Shown here in pieces: positions 33,590 through 45,145 of a DNA stretch of 51,535 nt. The DNA comes from Candidatus Altimarinota bacterium. Its GTDB lineage: Bacteria; Patescibacteriota; Gracilibacteria; BD1-5; UBA6164. The translations under genes were made by a program, and so were the position numbers. The notes under the pieces are model-generated. The model ran no database searches. It was not told where the DNA came from and saw only the letters and a program-made list of their open reading frames with translations. The stretch is from assembly GCA_010119095.1 (NCBI GenBank), contig SAAG01000002.1, positions 1 to 51,535 of the forward strand, read 5' to 3'. The stretch's first letter is position 1; the number at the start of each line of letters is the position of its first letter.

Positions 33590-34654
33590 CTATTTATGAA
33601 TTAATTTTCTTCATTTTTTAACCTTATCTACTATACTGTTAATAAATATTACAACAAAAATTATTATACAAAAAACTACGATTTTTCATTTTCTATCAAG
33701 AAAAAGAGCTGTTACTCAAAAAAAGAAAGAAAGTGAATAAATTAAGGTTAGTATTTGCTTGTTTGTAAGTCATTTATCAAGTAACCTATGGTGAAGATGA
33801 GTAAAATCTTTTTTAAGTGGACTTTTTTTATTTAATATTCTTCTTACTAAAACATATATTGCATCAACCGAATATATTCAAAATACAACAAGGACTGTTG
33901 CTATCTTTCATCCTGATATAATAGCTAATGTAGCAAGCATAAACCCTAGAAACATAGTTCCGCTATCTCACATAAGGATCCTTTCTTTGACATCATAAAA
34001 CCAAAATGGAACTAGTATTCAAACTATACTTATTGCCATTGTCATAATAAAAATTGCATTATCTACTCATCATTCGTAATTATCCCTATAAAACAATATG
34101 AGTCAAAGTAAAAAAATTATAAAAAATGAAATAGCTGAAATTCATGAAGTATTTCCAGGTATTCAATCAGTCCAATTTAGAGAATTAAAAATAAATACAT
34201 ACCATATAATTGTAAAAATGAGTGGAATTGTGAAAATCTGCAATCATCAAATAAAAAAACTATGTGTTTGTAAATCAAAAGTTCATCAAAATATATTACT
34301 TACATAACCTATTTTTATTGATGTAATTCAGATTGTCGCTCATATAATGATTTGTACTATTAATCTGATTTTTGGATTTACATCAAATAAATCATCAAAA
34401 AAACTAATAATAGTTATAATTAATCCAAAAGTCCATATAAGGTATAGTTTTGAATTGTGGTCAACAAAGAAAAATGAGATAATCAAAAATACTATATAAA
34501 AAATCACTCACATGCTATAAGGAACAGGATCTCTCTTTTTTCAGTATTTTTTTGGATTATCAAGTATATTTACTTTTTTAAACAATCTTTTAAATATCTC
34601 TATAAAAACAAAAGATAAAAGTAGGGATGATAAAAAAGCAAAAATTATAATCAT
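33590..34654 (-). CDS. WecA/TagO-type glycosyl-1-phosphate transferase
   Basis: A 354-residue integral membrane enzyme of the MraY/WecA superfamily, which joins a sugar-phosphate to undecaprenyl phosphate at the inner leaflet. Visible: SFFDDLFDVNPKIRL (first aspartate motif), FNSLNWTDGIPGNTSG (catalytic), LMGDSGTMFLGFML, and the C-terminal DFTHLHHRLLD, the WecA/TagO histidine motif. About ten TM helices. It suggests synthesis of a cell-wall or surface polysaccharide. It lies 2 bp after the pilin-like gene start on the same message. Confidence 0.9.
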
Positions 34655-34672
34655 ATGTTTTTAAGTTAATTA

Positions 34673-35392
34673 TTATTTTACTTCTGCCACTACTTTCACT
34701 TTTTTTAAATAATTTGGCAGTATCTTTATATAGAAAACAAATACAGTTCAAGTTAATAGGAAAAATCAAAGAGCTATTCAGTCTAAACTTGCAGATATAT
34801 AACTTACAATCACTCCCCATAATGATCCTGCAGTTAATGCTGCTATTCAAAATAAATTTAACCAGTATCTTACTTTATCTTTTATACTTACTAGTCAACT
34901 TGTAATCATGGAAAAACCAAGTGCTTGAAGTAGATGAAAATTGTCATGAGGTATAAATCTGATAAAAACAAAGAAAAGTATAAAATTAACTACCAAAAAA
35001 ACATTTTCATTTAATAGTTTTAAATCTTTTTCAAAGATAAAGAATCCAAAAGTCTTCATTGCAGCAAGGATATACATAAATTGCCAAATTATATATTGGT
35101 ATTGTCCGCTAGAAATAAGCCCATAAATAGACAATGATGTAAATATAGAAACTGATATTAGTTGATTTATTGCTCATTTTTTATTTTTTCAAGCAGTATA
35201 AAAATCTTGCATTATCATTATGAATAGATTTCAAAGGAAGTTTGCAATAAATAGTATTATTATCTCTGTTATATTACCTTTTCATGTTATATAAACTATT
35301 CAAAGACAAATAAAAAGTACTATATAAACCCACCAATTACCTTTTGAAAAATTTTTAAGTTCTTTTATAAAAACATCTTTTATCTTTTCCAT
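34673..35392 (-). CDS. Polytopic membrane protein, unknown
   Basis: A 239-residue protein with about seven TM helices, starting MEKIKDVFIKELKNFSKGN. Other visible parts are FLGNLFIMIMQDFYTAGKNK and FIRFIPHDNFHLLQALGFS. It vaguely recalls PnuC-like or small transporters, but I see no diagnostic motif. It sits 18 bp upstream of the WecA-like gene and 9 bp after the nucleotidase, so it is part of the operon and could be a transporter or envelope factor. Confidence 0.6.
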
Positions 35393-35401
35393 ATTTTTTT
35401 G

Positions 35402-36241
35402 TTAAAATAATAAATTTGTTAGGTTTTTAGCTTCGTTATCTCCAGTTATAACTACATCATAATTATTTTTATATTGTTCCAGTAATTCTTCTTCCTTATC
35501 ATTTAAAAATCCTATTTTTAATAGATTATCATATTTAAATCCTTCTATCATACCTACATCTCATAGAGAATCTCAAAGCAAAATCACATTTTTCCTGCTT
35601 TCTATTTGATTGTAGATTTCTGGAAAATCTTTTAAAACTGTTTCATCTTTGTTAAACACATGTATTACTCTTTTGTCATAATCGATAGCATTTCATTCAT
35701 TATCCCAAACAAATTCATTGGAGATAATTTTTATATTTGGTGTTAAAAATCATTCTTTTTCTAGATAAATCTTTATAGAATCTGTTCAAAGACCGTTTGC
35801 TGAGATTATTATAAGTGGAATATCGTTTTTTGCTAAAAATTTTAATAATTCTTTTATTCCTTCTCTAAGTTCTATAACCTTGCTTTCAATAACTTTTTCT
35901 ATATCTCTTTTATGAAGACCTGATGACACAAGTAAACTTAGATGTTTGTACCACCAGTTAGTCATTTCTTTCTTTTTTTCTTCAAGAGAAATATTGGGGT
36001 TAAGTTCTATTGGGTTATAGTAATCAAAAAGTTTATATGCCTCTTTAGAATATTCGTCGCTTAGATATCACTCACTTCTCAAAACTGATATTAGACTTGG
36101 TCTTTTTTGTCAGGCTGAAAAAGCTTTTGTTAGTGTTCTATCAAAATCAGCTAATATATGAAGATTATTTAATCAATCATTTTTTATTTTATTTATGATT
36201 TTTTCAGTTTTTGTAATATCATGATATGACAAATTTTGCAT
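35402..36241 (-). CDS. HAD-family pyrimidine 5'-nucleotidase (UMPH-1 type)
   Basis: A 279-residue HAD phosphatase most like the UMPH-1 (cytosolic 5'-nucleotidase III) family. The nucleophile motif is HILADFDRTLTKAFSAG, then IPLIIISANGLGTDS (motif II) and NVILLGDSLGDVGMIEGF (motif IV). UMPH-1 enzymes remove phosphate from pyrimidine nucleoside monophosphates and are best known from animals, with scattered bacterial members. It lies 3 bp downstream of glyA on the same strand. A nucleotide-salvage role would suit a host-dependent cell. Confidence 0.8.
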
Positions 36242-36244
36242 AAT

Positions 36245-37570
36245 TTATTTATAAATAGGAAATTTTAAACAAAGTTCTTTTATTTCATTTCTTATTTCTG
36301 CTAGTCTTTTATTGTTATCGATAAATTTATAAAACTCTGCTAAGTTTTTTGCTCTTTGTTCTTTATCGTCACTATAGTCAAATTGTTTTACTTCATCACT
36401 TACTTCTTTTATCCAGTTTGCTATCATTTCCATTTCTGGTTCTTTCATCCCTCTCATTGTAGTAATTGGTGTTCCCATCCTGATACCACTTGGATTAAAT
36501 GCAGTTGCTGGGTCTTTTGGAATGGTATTTTTGTTTAGTGTAATTCAAGCATGATCTAGAGCTTCTTGTAAAAATATACCTCTTCATCTTCATACATTTA
36601 TTAGAAGTAGATGATTATCTGTTCAATTACTTACTAATTTAAATCATAAATTCATCAGTTTTTCTGCTAAAAATTTTGCATTTTTAACTATTTGTTTATT
36701 TGATTCTCTAAATTCTGGTTTCAAAGCTTCTCATAGAGCAACAGCTATCGCCAAAGTCTGATGATTATGAGGTCCTCATTGAAGTCCTGGAAACACAGCT
36801 TTATCTATTTTTGCAGCTAGTTCTGGATCTTTTTGTAATCATTTTTCTGTTACCATAATCATACCTCCTCTTGGTCCTCTCATAGTCTTGTGAGTAGTTG
36901 TAGTTATGATATGTACAAAAGGAGCTGGATTTATGTGTACTCAAGATATTACAAGTCCAGAGATATGTGCTATATCAGCCGCAACATAAGCTCAAACTTC
37001 ATCAGCTAATTTACCTATTTCTTCAAAAGGAAATTCTCTTGGGTAAGCTGATGCTCCTATCCAAACTAGTTTTGGTTTATTTTCTCTTATTATTTTTGCT
37101 ACTTCTTCTAAATCTATATGTCCGTCTTCTTTTACATGATATTGTACTGGATTATAAAAAATCCCTGTTGCAGATACTTTCCAACCATGTGTAAGATGTC
37201 ATCAGTCAGGTAAGCTTTGTCCTACAACTGTGTCTCAAGGATTACAAGTTGCTAGATATACAGCTAAGTTAGCAGGACTTCAACTATATGGTTGTACATT
37301 TGCATGAACTACTCCAGGAAAAGCTTCTTTTGCTCTTTTTATAGCAAGCTCTTCCACTTCATCAACTACATTATTTCATCCATAAAATCTTTTTCTTGCA
37401 TATCATTCACTATATTTGTTTGTAAATGGAGTTCAAAGTGCTTCTATAGTAGATAGAGAAGCAATACACTCTGAAGGTATAAGTTCAAGACTAGTTTCTT
37501 GTCTTTCCATTTCTCTTAAAACAAGATCATAACACAAAGGGTCAGTTCTTTTTAGATTATCAAAATTCAT
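36245..37570 (-). CDS. glyA: Serine hydroxymethyltransferase
   Basis: A 441-residue PLP enzyme that interconverts serine and glycine with tetrahydrofolate, the main one-carbon source. Motifs: [63 protein letters not shown], and the PLP lysine block [16 protein letters not shown]. Length is near that of SHMT from other bacteria. Many conserved glycines are UGA. Fmt, in the same run, uses formyl-THF from the same pool, which fits the context. Confidence 0.96.
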
Positions 37571-37673
37571 ATAAATATTGTTAATAAATAAAATTTTTAG
37601 TATTTGTTTTTATTTAAATAATATCAATTTTGTAGTATAATAATAATTCATAATTAATCTTTTAATAAATAAA

Positions 37674-38957
37674 CTATTTGCTTTTGTTTTCTTCTTTATA
37701 CTTATCTACTGAAAGCTGTAGAGCTTCGTATTTTGTAAAGCTTTTTAATATTTTTTTTGCTTCTTCTAATTGTCTATCATACAGTTTTTCATAATCTTCC
37801 TTTATAAAAACAACTTCTATATCTGGTTCAATCCCTTCTTGATCAATATTTTTTCATTTTGGAGTAAACCATTTTGCAATTGTTATTTTAAGTAAACCTC
37901 AATTAGATAAATCAAAAGGTTCTTGTACTGATCATTTTCAAAAAGTCTTTTCTCATACTATAATTGCTTTATTATATTCTCTCAATGCTCAAGCTGTTAT
38001 CTCAGAAGCAGAAGCCGAATTTCAATTTACTAGAATAACTATTTTTTTATTAAAAATTTCTCCTGTATTTATACTTTTATATTCATTATTAAAAAGCGAA
38101 TCTCTGTATTTTGTTTTTACAAGTACATTTCCATTTTCTATAAATTCTGATAATATTTCAACGGCACTTTGTAAATATCATCCTCAATTATCTCTTAAAT
38201 CTATTATTAGTCAGCTTATTTTTTTATCATTTACTTCTTTCAAAGCTTCTTTAAACTCTTCTGAGGTTTTATCTCAGAATAAATTTATAGCAATGTAACC
38301 TATATTTTCTTTTTCAAAATAATTTGTTTGTACTGAAGGAATATTTATTTTTTGTCTAGTAACCTCTTTTTCAAAAGATTCAAACTCTCCAGATCTCAGT
38401 ATAGTCAACTTAACTTTTGTTCAAGCCGGTCATTTTATTAGTTTAACAGCATCATATAAGTTTTTGTCTTTTAAATCCTGTCAATCTGCTTTTGTTATCA
38501 AATCTCCAGGGATTATTCAACTATTTTTTGCAGGAGAATCCTTTATAACCATACTTACAACTACTCAAGCATCTGTTTTTTCTACAACCGCTCCTATTCA
38601 ATCAAAGTCTCAAGAAAGAGTTTCTTCAAAAGCTTTTTTTTCTGTTAAATTCATAAATTCACTATGTTTATCTCATAGAGAATTAACCATTCATGAAATC
38701 ATTCATGAAACAATGTCTTCTTTTTTTATTCATTCAATAGAATAATATTCATTTTTTATAGTACTATAAGCTTCCCAAAATAATTTTAAATCAAGGTCTT
38801 TTTGTATTTCTCTATCTATTTTATTTTCACTATTTTTTGTTATTCATAATCCTTGTTTTATGTCTACATACTCATTAAAAAGTATCCCAGTTATAAAACT
38901 TGTTAAAAAGATTATAATAACTAAAAAGTTATTAACATTATTTTTTTTCTCGAACAT
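37674..38957 (-). CDS. C-terminal processing peptidase (S41/CtpA)
   Basis: A 427-residue membrane-anchored protease. N-terminal TM (FLVIIIFLTSFITGILF), then a PDZ domain (DFDGIGAVVEKTDAGVVVS; NSGIIPGDLITKADGQDL), then the S41 fold with IIDLRDNGGGYLQSAVEI, the catalytic serine in VNGNSASASEITAGAL and lysine in GEKTFGKGSVQ. It trims exported proteins at their C-terminus. About 100 bp separates it from glyA, so it may not be co-transcribed. Confidence 0.92.
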
Positions 38958-39285
38958 TTTTTACAATTTTATGAAATTAATTTTTAACTTTTTAAATATA
39001 ATGTTTAATTAAAAAAACACAAGTCAAATAAAAATAAATAATTTTGTTAAAAAGTTTATAAATTTAAATATTACTTTCTATACTACATTTTTTTTATATT
39101 TTAAACATTTTTACATTTATAAATATTTTTTATTTGGCTTAAAATAAGTCTTTTAACAATTTAATAATTTTTATATTACTATTACTATATATATAAATAT
39201 ATTAAATAAATAATAAAGAAACAAATATTTGATAAAAAATATAATATATAGTAAAATAAATGTATATATTTTTAAATTTATATAA
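38958..39285. other. A+T-rich intergenic region (328 bp) between divergent genes
   Basis: No coding signal is seen. It separates ctpA (minus) and the 39286 gene (plus). It holds an imperfect long-range inverted repeat (AAGTCAAATAA near 39024, TTATTTGGCTT near 39128) and a likely plus-strand promoter close to its right end. The rest is very A+T-rich. Confidence 0.6.
39229..39257 (+). promoter_or_regulatory. Promoter for the 39286 gene
   Basis: TTGATA (39229-39234), a 17-nt spacer and TAAAAT (39252-39257), 28 bp before the start codon. Confidence 0.5.
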
Positions 39286-40644
39286 ATGAATTTCAAATTT
39301 ATTGTATCAAAAAATCAGAAAAGATACGATTTGATAATAAATGCAAATTCTGAATTTGAAGCAAGAGACAGAGTACATAGAGAATGATACTCTATTTTAA
39401 GTGTAGAAGAAGTAACAAATTTAAATATACTTTGAAATAAGTTTTTATTTACCATCATAAAAGATCAAGAAACAAAAAATGGTGTAATATATTGAGAAGA
39501 TATATTTAAAGCCTATTTAAAACTTAAAAAAGAATTTTGATATGATGTTGTTACTTTGTTTGCTGAAGAAGATAAGGATAAACCAGAAGAATATAAAAAA
39601 GAAGTATTAAAAAGAGTAGAAGAAGAATATTTTTTATTCTCAAATAAAAATAAAAAACAAGATGATGAAATATTAGACCAAGCAAAAAAACAACATGTTA
39701 AAGAAAATATATTAGAACAAGATTTTTATCTAAAAAAAGAACTTGAAGAAGTCTATAAACTAACTGATTTTGTTTTAAAAAAATTACAAAACCTTATAAA
39801 TAGTGCATATTTTGATATTTCAACAGAACAAAAAGAAAAATTAACATTTATTTTAAATAGTTTAATATCAATAAAAAATTCTAGAAATATAAACAAATTA
39901 AGGGAAATTTTAGAATTAGCTTTAATAAAAATATGAAAATTAGAGCTAGAATATCTTGAAAAAACAAAAGATAAAAAAATTGGATTATTATTAAAAGAAA
40001 CAAATACTTTATTAAAAAATACAGGATCAAAAACACAGATTATAGAAAAAAATAAAGATATTTGATATATTTTAAGCCAAAAATTACTAGTTATAAAAAA
40101 AATTATTAATGATTATAAAAAAGATGATTCTTATAAAGAAGATAAAGAAACACATTCTTATATAAAAACAATGGTATTACTAAAAAAATACCAAGAAAAA
40201 AAACAAGAAGTAGATAAGGAATATAAAAAAAATATGTATTTTTTGTTTTGAAATAAGGATAAAAAAGAAGCATTAGATATAAGAAGAACCGTTATTAATC
40301 AAAATATTTCAATACTAGAGGCAAAATTAAAATGAAGAATTTTGTCATATACAAAGATTATAAAAGGTTATAGAATATTGGAAGAAATGTTTTTAAATAT
40401 TATTAAATACATATTAAGTCATATAACAGTAATAGTAATTGTTTTTTGTTTTATTTTCTTAATTTTTATTAATCTTTCTTATTATTCTTTATTTCCTGTT
40501 GATATAAGTTCAGACTGATTATTAATATTTATATATTTTATTTTACTTTTCCTTTTTCTAAATCTAGCAAGGGGATTTAGTTCTTTTATTTTTTATTTTG
40601 TTTTTTTCATTTTTTTAAATATATTTTTTACAGTAAACTTTTAA
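39286..40644 (+). CDS. Coiled-coil membrane protein with PilC-like N-terminus
   Basis: A 452-residue protein I do not recognise overall. The first 45 residues (YDLIINANSEFEARDRVHRE, then GYSILSVEEV) resemble the short segment that precedes type II secretion F/PilC domains. A long lysine/glutamate-rich, probably coiled-coil region follows (about 90-370). Two C-terminal TM helices close it (ITVIVIVFCFIFLIFINLS; LLIFIYFILLFLFLNLA). The PilC membrane domain itself is not seen. It could be an inner-membrane scaffold. The next gene, 42 bp on, is another unknown membrane protein. Confidence 0.7.
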
Positions 40645-40686
40645 GGAATAAATAGTTTTTCCTAATAATTTATTAAAGTAAAAAAT

Positions 40687-41955
40687 ATGAGCCTACTTTT
40701 GTTAATCATCTCTTTCATTTTTTCATTTATTTTTTATTCCTTTTATAATCTTGAGATACTAGGTAAGATTTTTAGTGATAGTAAATATGTATACTATGAT
40801 TTTAACTCTTATTCAATTTCATGAAATATTTTTTATGAATCTTTGCTGTTTTTAATAATAGGAGGATTTTTTTTCTTATTTTTTTCTTCACTTTTTGAAA
40901 AAAGCAATGATAAACAAAATAACCCCTACTTAAAAAATTGGTTAAAAGATAACTTTAAAAACATCCTCTATTATATTGGTTTTGCTCTTTTTTATACATC
41001 TATTTATATGATATTGAAAGAACTAGACTTCAACTTCTTCTATATTATTTTTTCAATAAATACAATAATAATAATATTATATCTAATTTATAATAAATTA
41101 TTTATTTTATCTGATTTATTAAAAATAAATACTTCATTATTTTCAACAATATACATATTTATTTTTATAAAATTCTTTATAACAGAAGACACGAGCTTTT
41201 TTTTAATAGATTTTATTAATTCAATTGTTATACTAATATCTTTTTTAATTAACATATATAGTGAAAAAGTTATTTTAAAGAAAAAAAGCGATAGTTTTAT
41301 GCTTTTGCATTTTTTTATATATCTTTTTTTATTTGTTTCTTTCTATTTTAATTTATTGTTTGATAGTGTATCATTTATATTTTCTATTTTTTCTTTTATA
41401 ATAAGCTTTTTATTATTTAATTTTATAAAAAAAATTGATTTTTTTAAAAATAGCATTATTACTTTAAAAATTGTTGGAATATTTTTTAGTTATATATCTA
41501 TTGTAACTTGAATTTATTATCTACAAAATTATGACAATTATTTTTTAGAAATATTTATACTATTTATAATTTTATACTTGTCTTTTTTTAATTTTAAAAT
41601 ACATAAATTATATGAAAACTATACTTCATTTTTTTTCTTTATTATTTCTCTGTATTTCAGTTTATTTTATATTTATTATAATTATATATATTTAAATAAC
41701 TTCAACGATTTATACCTCGTTTTTTATGGTTTTACGATATGTTTTGTAACTATACTATCAACCTATTTTTATAGATTTAGAAAAATCTATGATTATTATT
41801 TTATATATTTTGTTTGATTGATAATAAGTGTAATAGCAACATTGTATTATTATTATGTAAATAATTTTGATTTATTTAGTTTATGAATAATCTTATTATA
41901 TGATTCTATAATGATATTTTTGAGTTATTTTAAACTTAAACAAGTAGAAAATTAA
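40687..41955 (+). CDS. Large polytopic membrane protein, unknown
   Basis: A 422-residue, extremely Phe/Ile/Tyr-rich protein with about eleven or twelve TM helices and no clear charged motif. It begins SLLLLIISFIFSFIFYSFYN, and the loop EKSNDKQNNPYLKNWLKDN is probably cytoplasmic. Codon use is even more A+T-biased than in its neighbours. It is paired with the coiled-coil gene upstream and with the aminopeptidase gene 17 bp downstream. Function cannot be assigned. Confidence 0.65.
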
Positions 41956-41972
41956 TTATTAATAAAAAATTT

Positions 41973-43379
<1,407 letters not shown>

Positions 43380-43380
43380 T

Positions 43381-43620
43381 ATGAAAATAGGGATTTATAG
43401 ACATTTTAAATGAACAATAGTTGAAGTTATTTGAGTTGCACTAGACAGTGAAACTCTTGAAGAAGTGGTTGTTTATAACCATCCTGATGCTATAAAATGA
43501 AAAAAAGAAAACACTATGTGGGTTAGATCTAAAAAGATGTTTTTAGAAACAATTGAAAGAGATTGAAAAACTATGCCTCGTTTTGAGTATATATGAGATA
43601 AAAAATATGGAGAAATATAA
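43381..43620 (+). CDS. DUF1653 protein
   Basis: A 79-residue protein that fits DUF1653: GIYRHFKGTIVEVIGVALDS, VVVYNHPD, TMWVRSKKMFLETI and KTMPRFEYIG match the family pattern from end to end. The fold is beta-rich and the function is unknown. It starts 1 bp after the aminopeptidase stop. Confidence 0.9.
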
Positions 43621-43647
43621 TAATATATTGTAAATAGACAAATAAAT

Positions 43648-44358
43648 ATGTCAAAGCTGTCTAACATTATCAATTTTATCAAAGATGTTATATCACCAAA
43701 ATATTGTTATTCTTGTAAAAAAGAATGACATTTTTTGTGTCCACAATGTCTACAAACAATAAAAAAACACCAACCTTACTGTTATATATGTAAAGACAAA
43801 AATGCAGGATTTGAAGTTCATGAAAAATGCAAAAAAAATGTCTTTTTTGACAAGATAATTGTCTACTGTCATTATAGAGATAACACAATAAAAAAACTTA
43901 TAAAAGATGCAAAATTTTATGGTAGACAAGAGATATTGGACAATTTTTGATTAGGACTTTCAAACTTGTTTTTTGAAAATGAAATAGTATTAAACAAAAA
44001 CAATTATATTATTATCGCTACACCAATGCATTTTTTGAGGAAAATAAAAAGATGATATAACCATAGTGAAGTTTTAGCAGAAAGTATTTCAAAAAAAACA
44101 TCAATTTTGTATTATCATAATATGACAAAAAAGATAAAATATACAAAACAACAATCAAAATTATCTAAAAATGATAGAGAAATCAATTTAAAAGATAGTT
44201 TTCAAATAAACAAAAAGTATTTAGAGTTAATTAAATGAAAAAATATAATTATTGTAGATGATGTAATATCTACAGGATCAACAATAAACCACCTAGCAAA
44301 ATTATTAAAAGATAATTGAGCAAATAAGGTAATTTGATTAGTAATTGCAAGCGATTAA
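43648..44358 (+). CDS. comF: ComF-family phosphoribosyltransferase-like protein
   Basis: A 236-residue ComFC/GntX-type protein. The N-terminal double zinc-finger has CYSCKKEG, FLCPQCLQ and CYICKD. The phosphoribosyltransferase fold follows, with the PRPP motif IIIVDDVISTGSTINHLA near the C-terminus and the RGYNHSEVLAESI block. ComF is needed for natural transformation in several bacteria, acting on incoming DNA; CPR bacteria often keep com genes. It starts 27 bp after the DUF1653 gene. Confidence 0.88.
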
Positions 44359-44417
44359 AACTTGAAGAAAATAATAATGTATGTTATATTATTAATGCTT
44401 AATATTAAGTATTGATA

Positions 44418-45029
44418 ATGGATAAATTAGAGAAAAAAGATATTTGTACGATACCAAAAGAGTTTTTAAAAACAAAGCAAGTTGAATCTCTTGTTAAACA
44501 GGGAGTTATTGAAGTTCTTAATTATTTAGTTTGTCCAAATTGCTGAGAAGATTATTTAGAAGAAAATGGTTGTATTAGCTGTGGTTATTGAGTTTTAAAT
44601 AATGCATCAAAATTACCAGAAATAAAAAGAATAATAGAAAAAGATAAACCAAAAGAAAAAACAAAGAAAATTACACAATCAAAAAAATTAGCAGTAGAAA
44701 GTCTTAGCAAAGGGACAATATTTAAGGTTACAAATATAGAAATTGATAATTGAAAAATAAAAAGTATAAAATTTAATAAAGATAAAAAAAATTATATTAT
44801 ATATATTAGTGACTATTTATTAGATTCTAAACAAATAGAAGATAGGCATGGAGAAAACTATGATTTAAAAAAAATATCCACAATAACATACGATAAAGAA
44901 AATACTTCTCAAATTATATGAAAAAATGCTTTAAGATTTTATTCTATGAGATACTTTACTTGGCTTTGATGATATTTAGAACTAAACAAATTTGTCAGAA
45001 AAGTTTTAGAAAACTATCATGGAATATAA
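44418..45029 (+). CDS. Zinc-ribbon hypothetical protein
   Basis: A 203-residue soluble protein with one zinc ribbon, CPNCGEDYLEENGCISCG (near residues 39-56), followed by a lysine-rich linker and a C-terminal alpha/beta region (KKNYIIYISDYLLDSKQIE; RFYSMRYFTWLGGYLELN). I do not recognise the family. The zinc ribbon suggests nucleic-acid or protein binding. It follows comF after 59 bp and is closed by a hairpin. Confidence 0.72.
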
Positions 45030-45102
45030 TTTAAAATCACAATAATATATATTCCCCTTGTATTAATTTTTTTTTGAGTAAAATAGGATATTGATACTAA
45101 AG

Positions 45103-45125
45103 TGAAATTAAATTTCATTTTTTTT
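45103..45125 (+). terminator. Hairpin with T-run before uvrA
   Basis: TGAAATT and AATTTCA flank a single A (45103-45117) and are followed by eight T. It may terminate the 41973-45029 operon or lie in the uvrA leader. Confidence 0.5.
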
Positions 45126-45145
45126 AGTCTTTAAAGCTATTTTTT

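Noticed and set aside
38958-39285. Replication origin in the A+T-rich intergenic region
   Set aside because: No dnaA, dnaN or clear DnaA-box cluster is visible nearby, and A+T-richness is general here.
39286-40644. Full PilC/T2SS F protein
   Set aside because: Only the leading 45 residues resemble it; the conserved membrane domain is absent.
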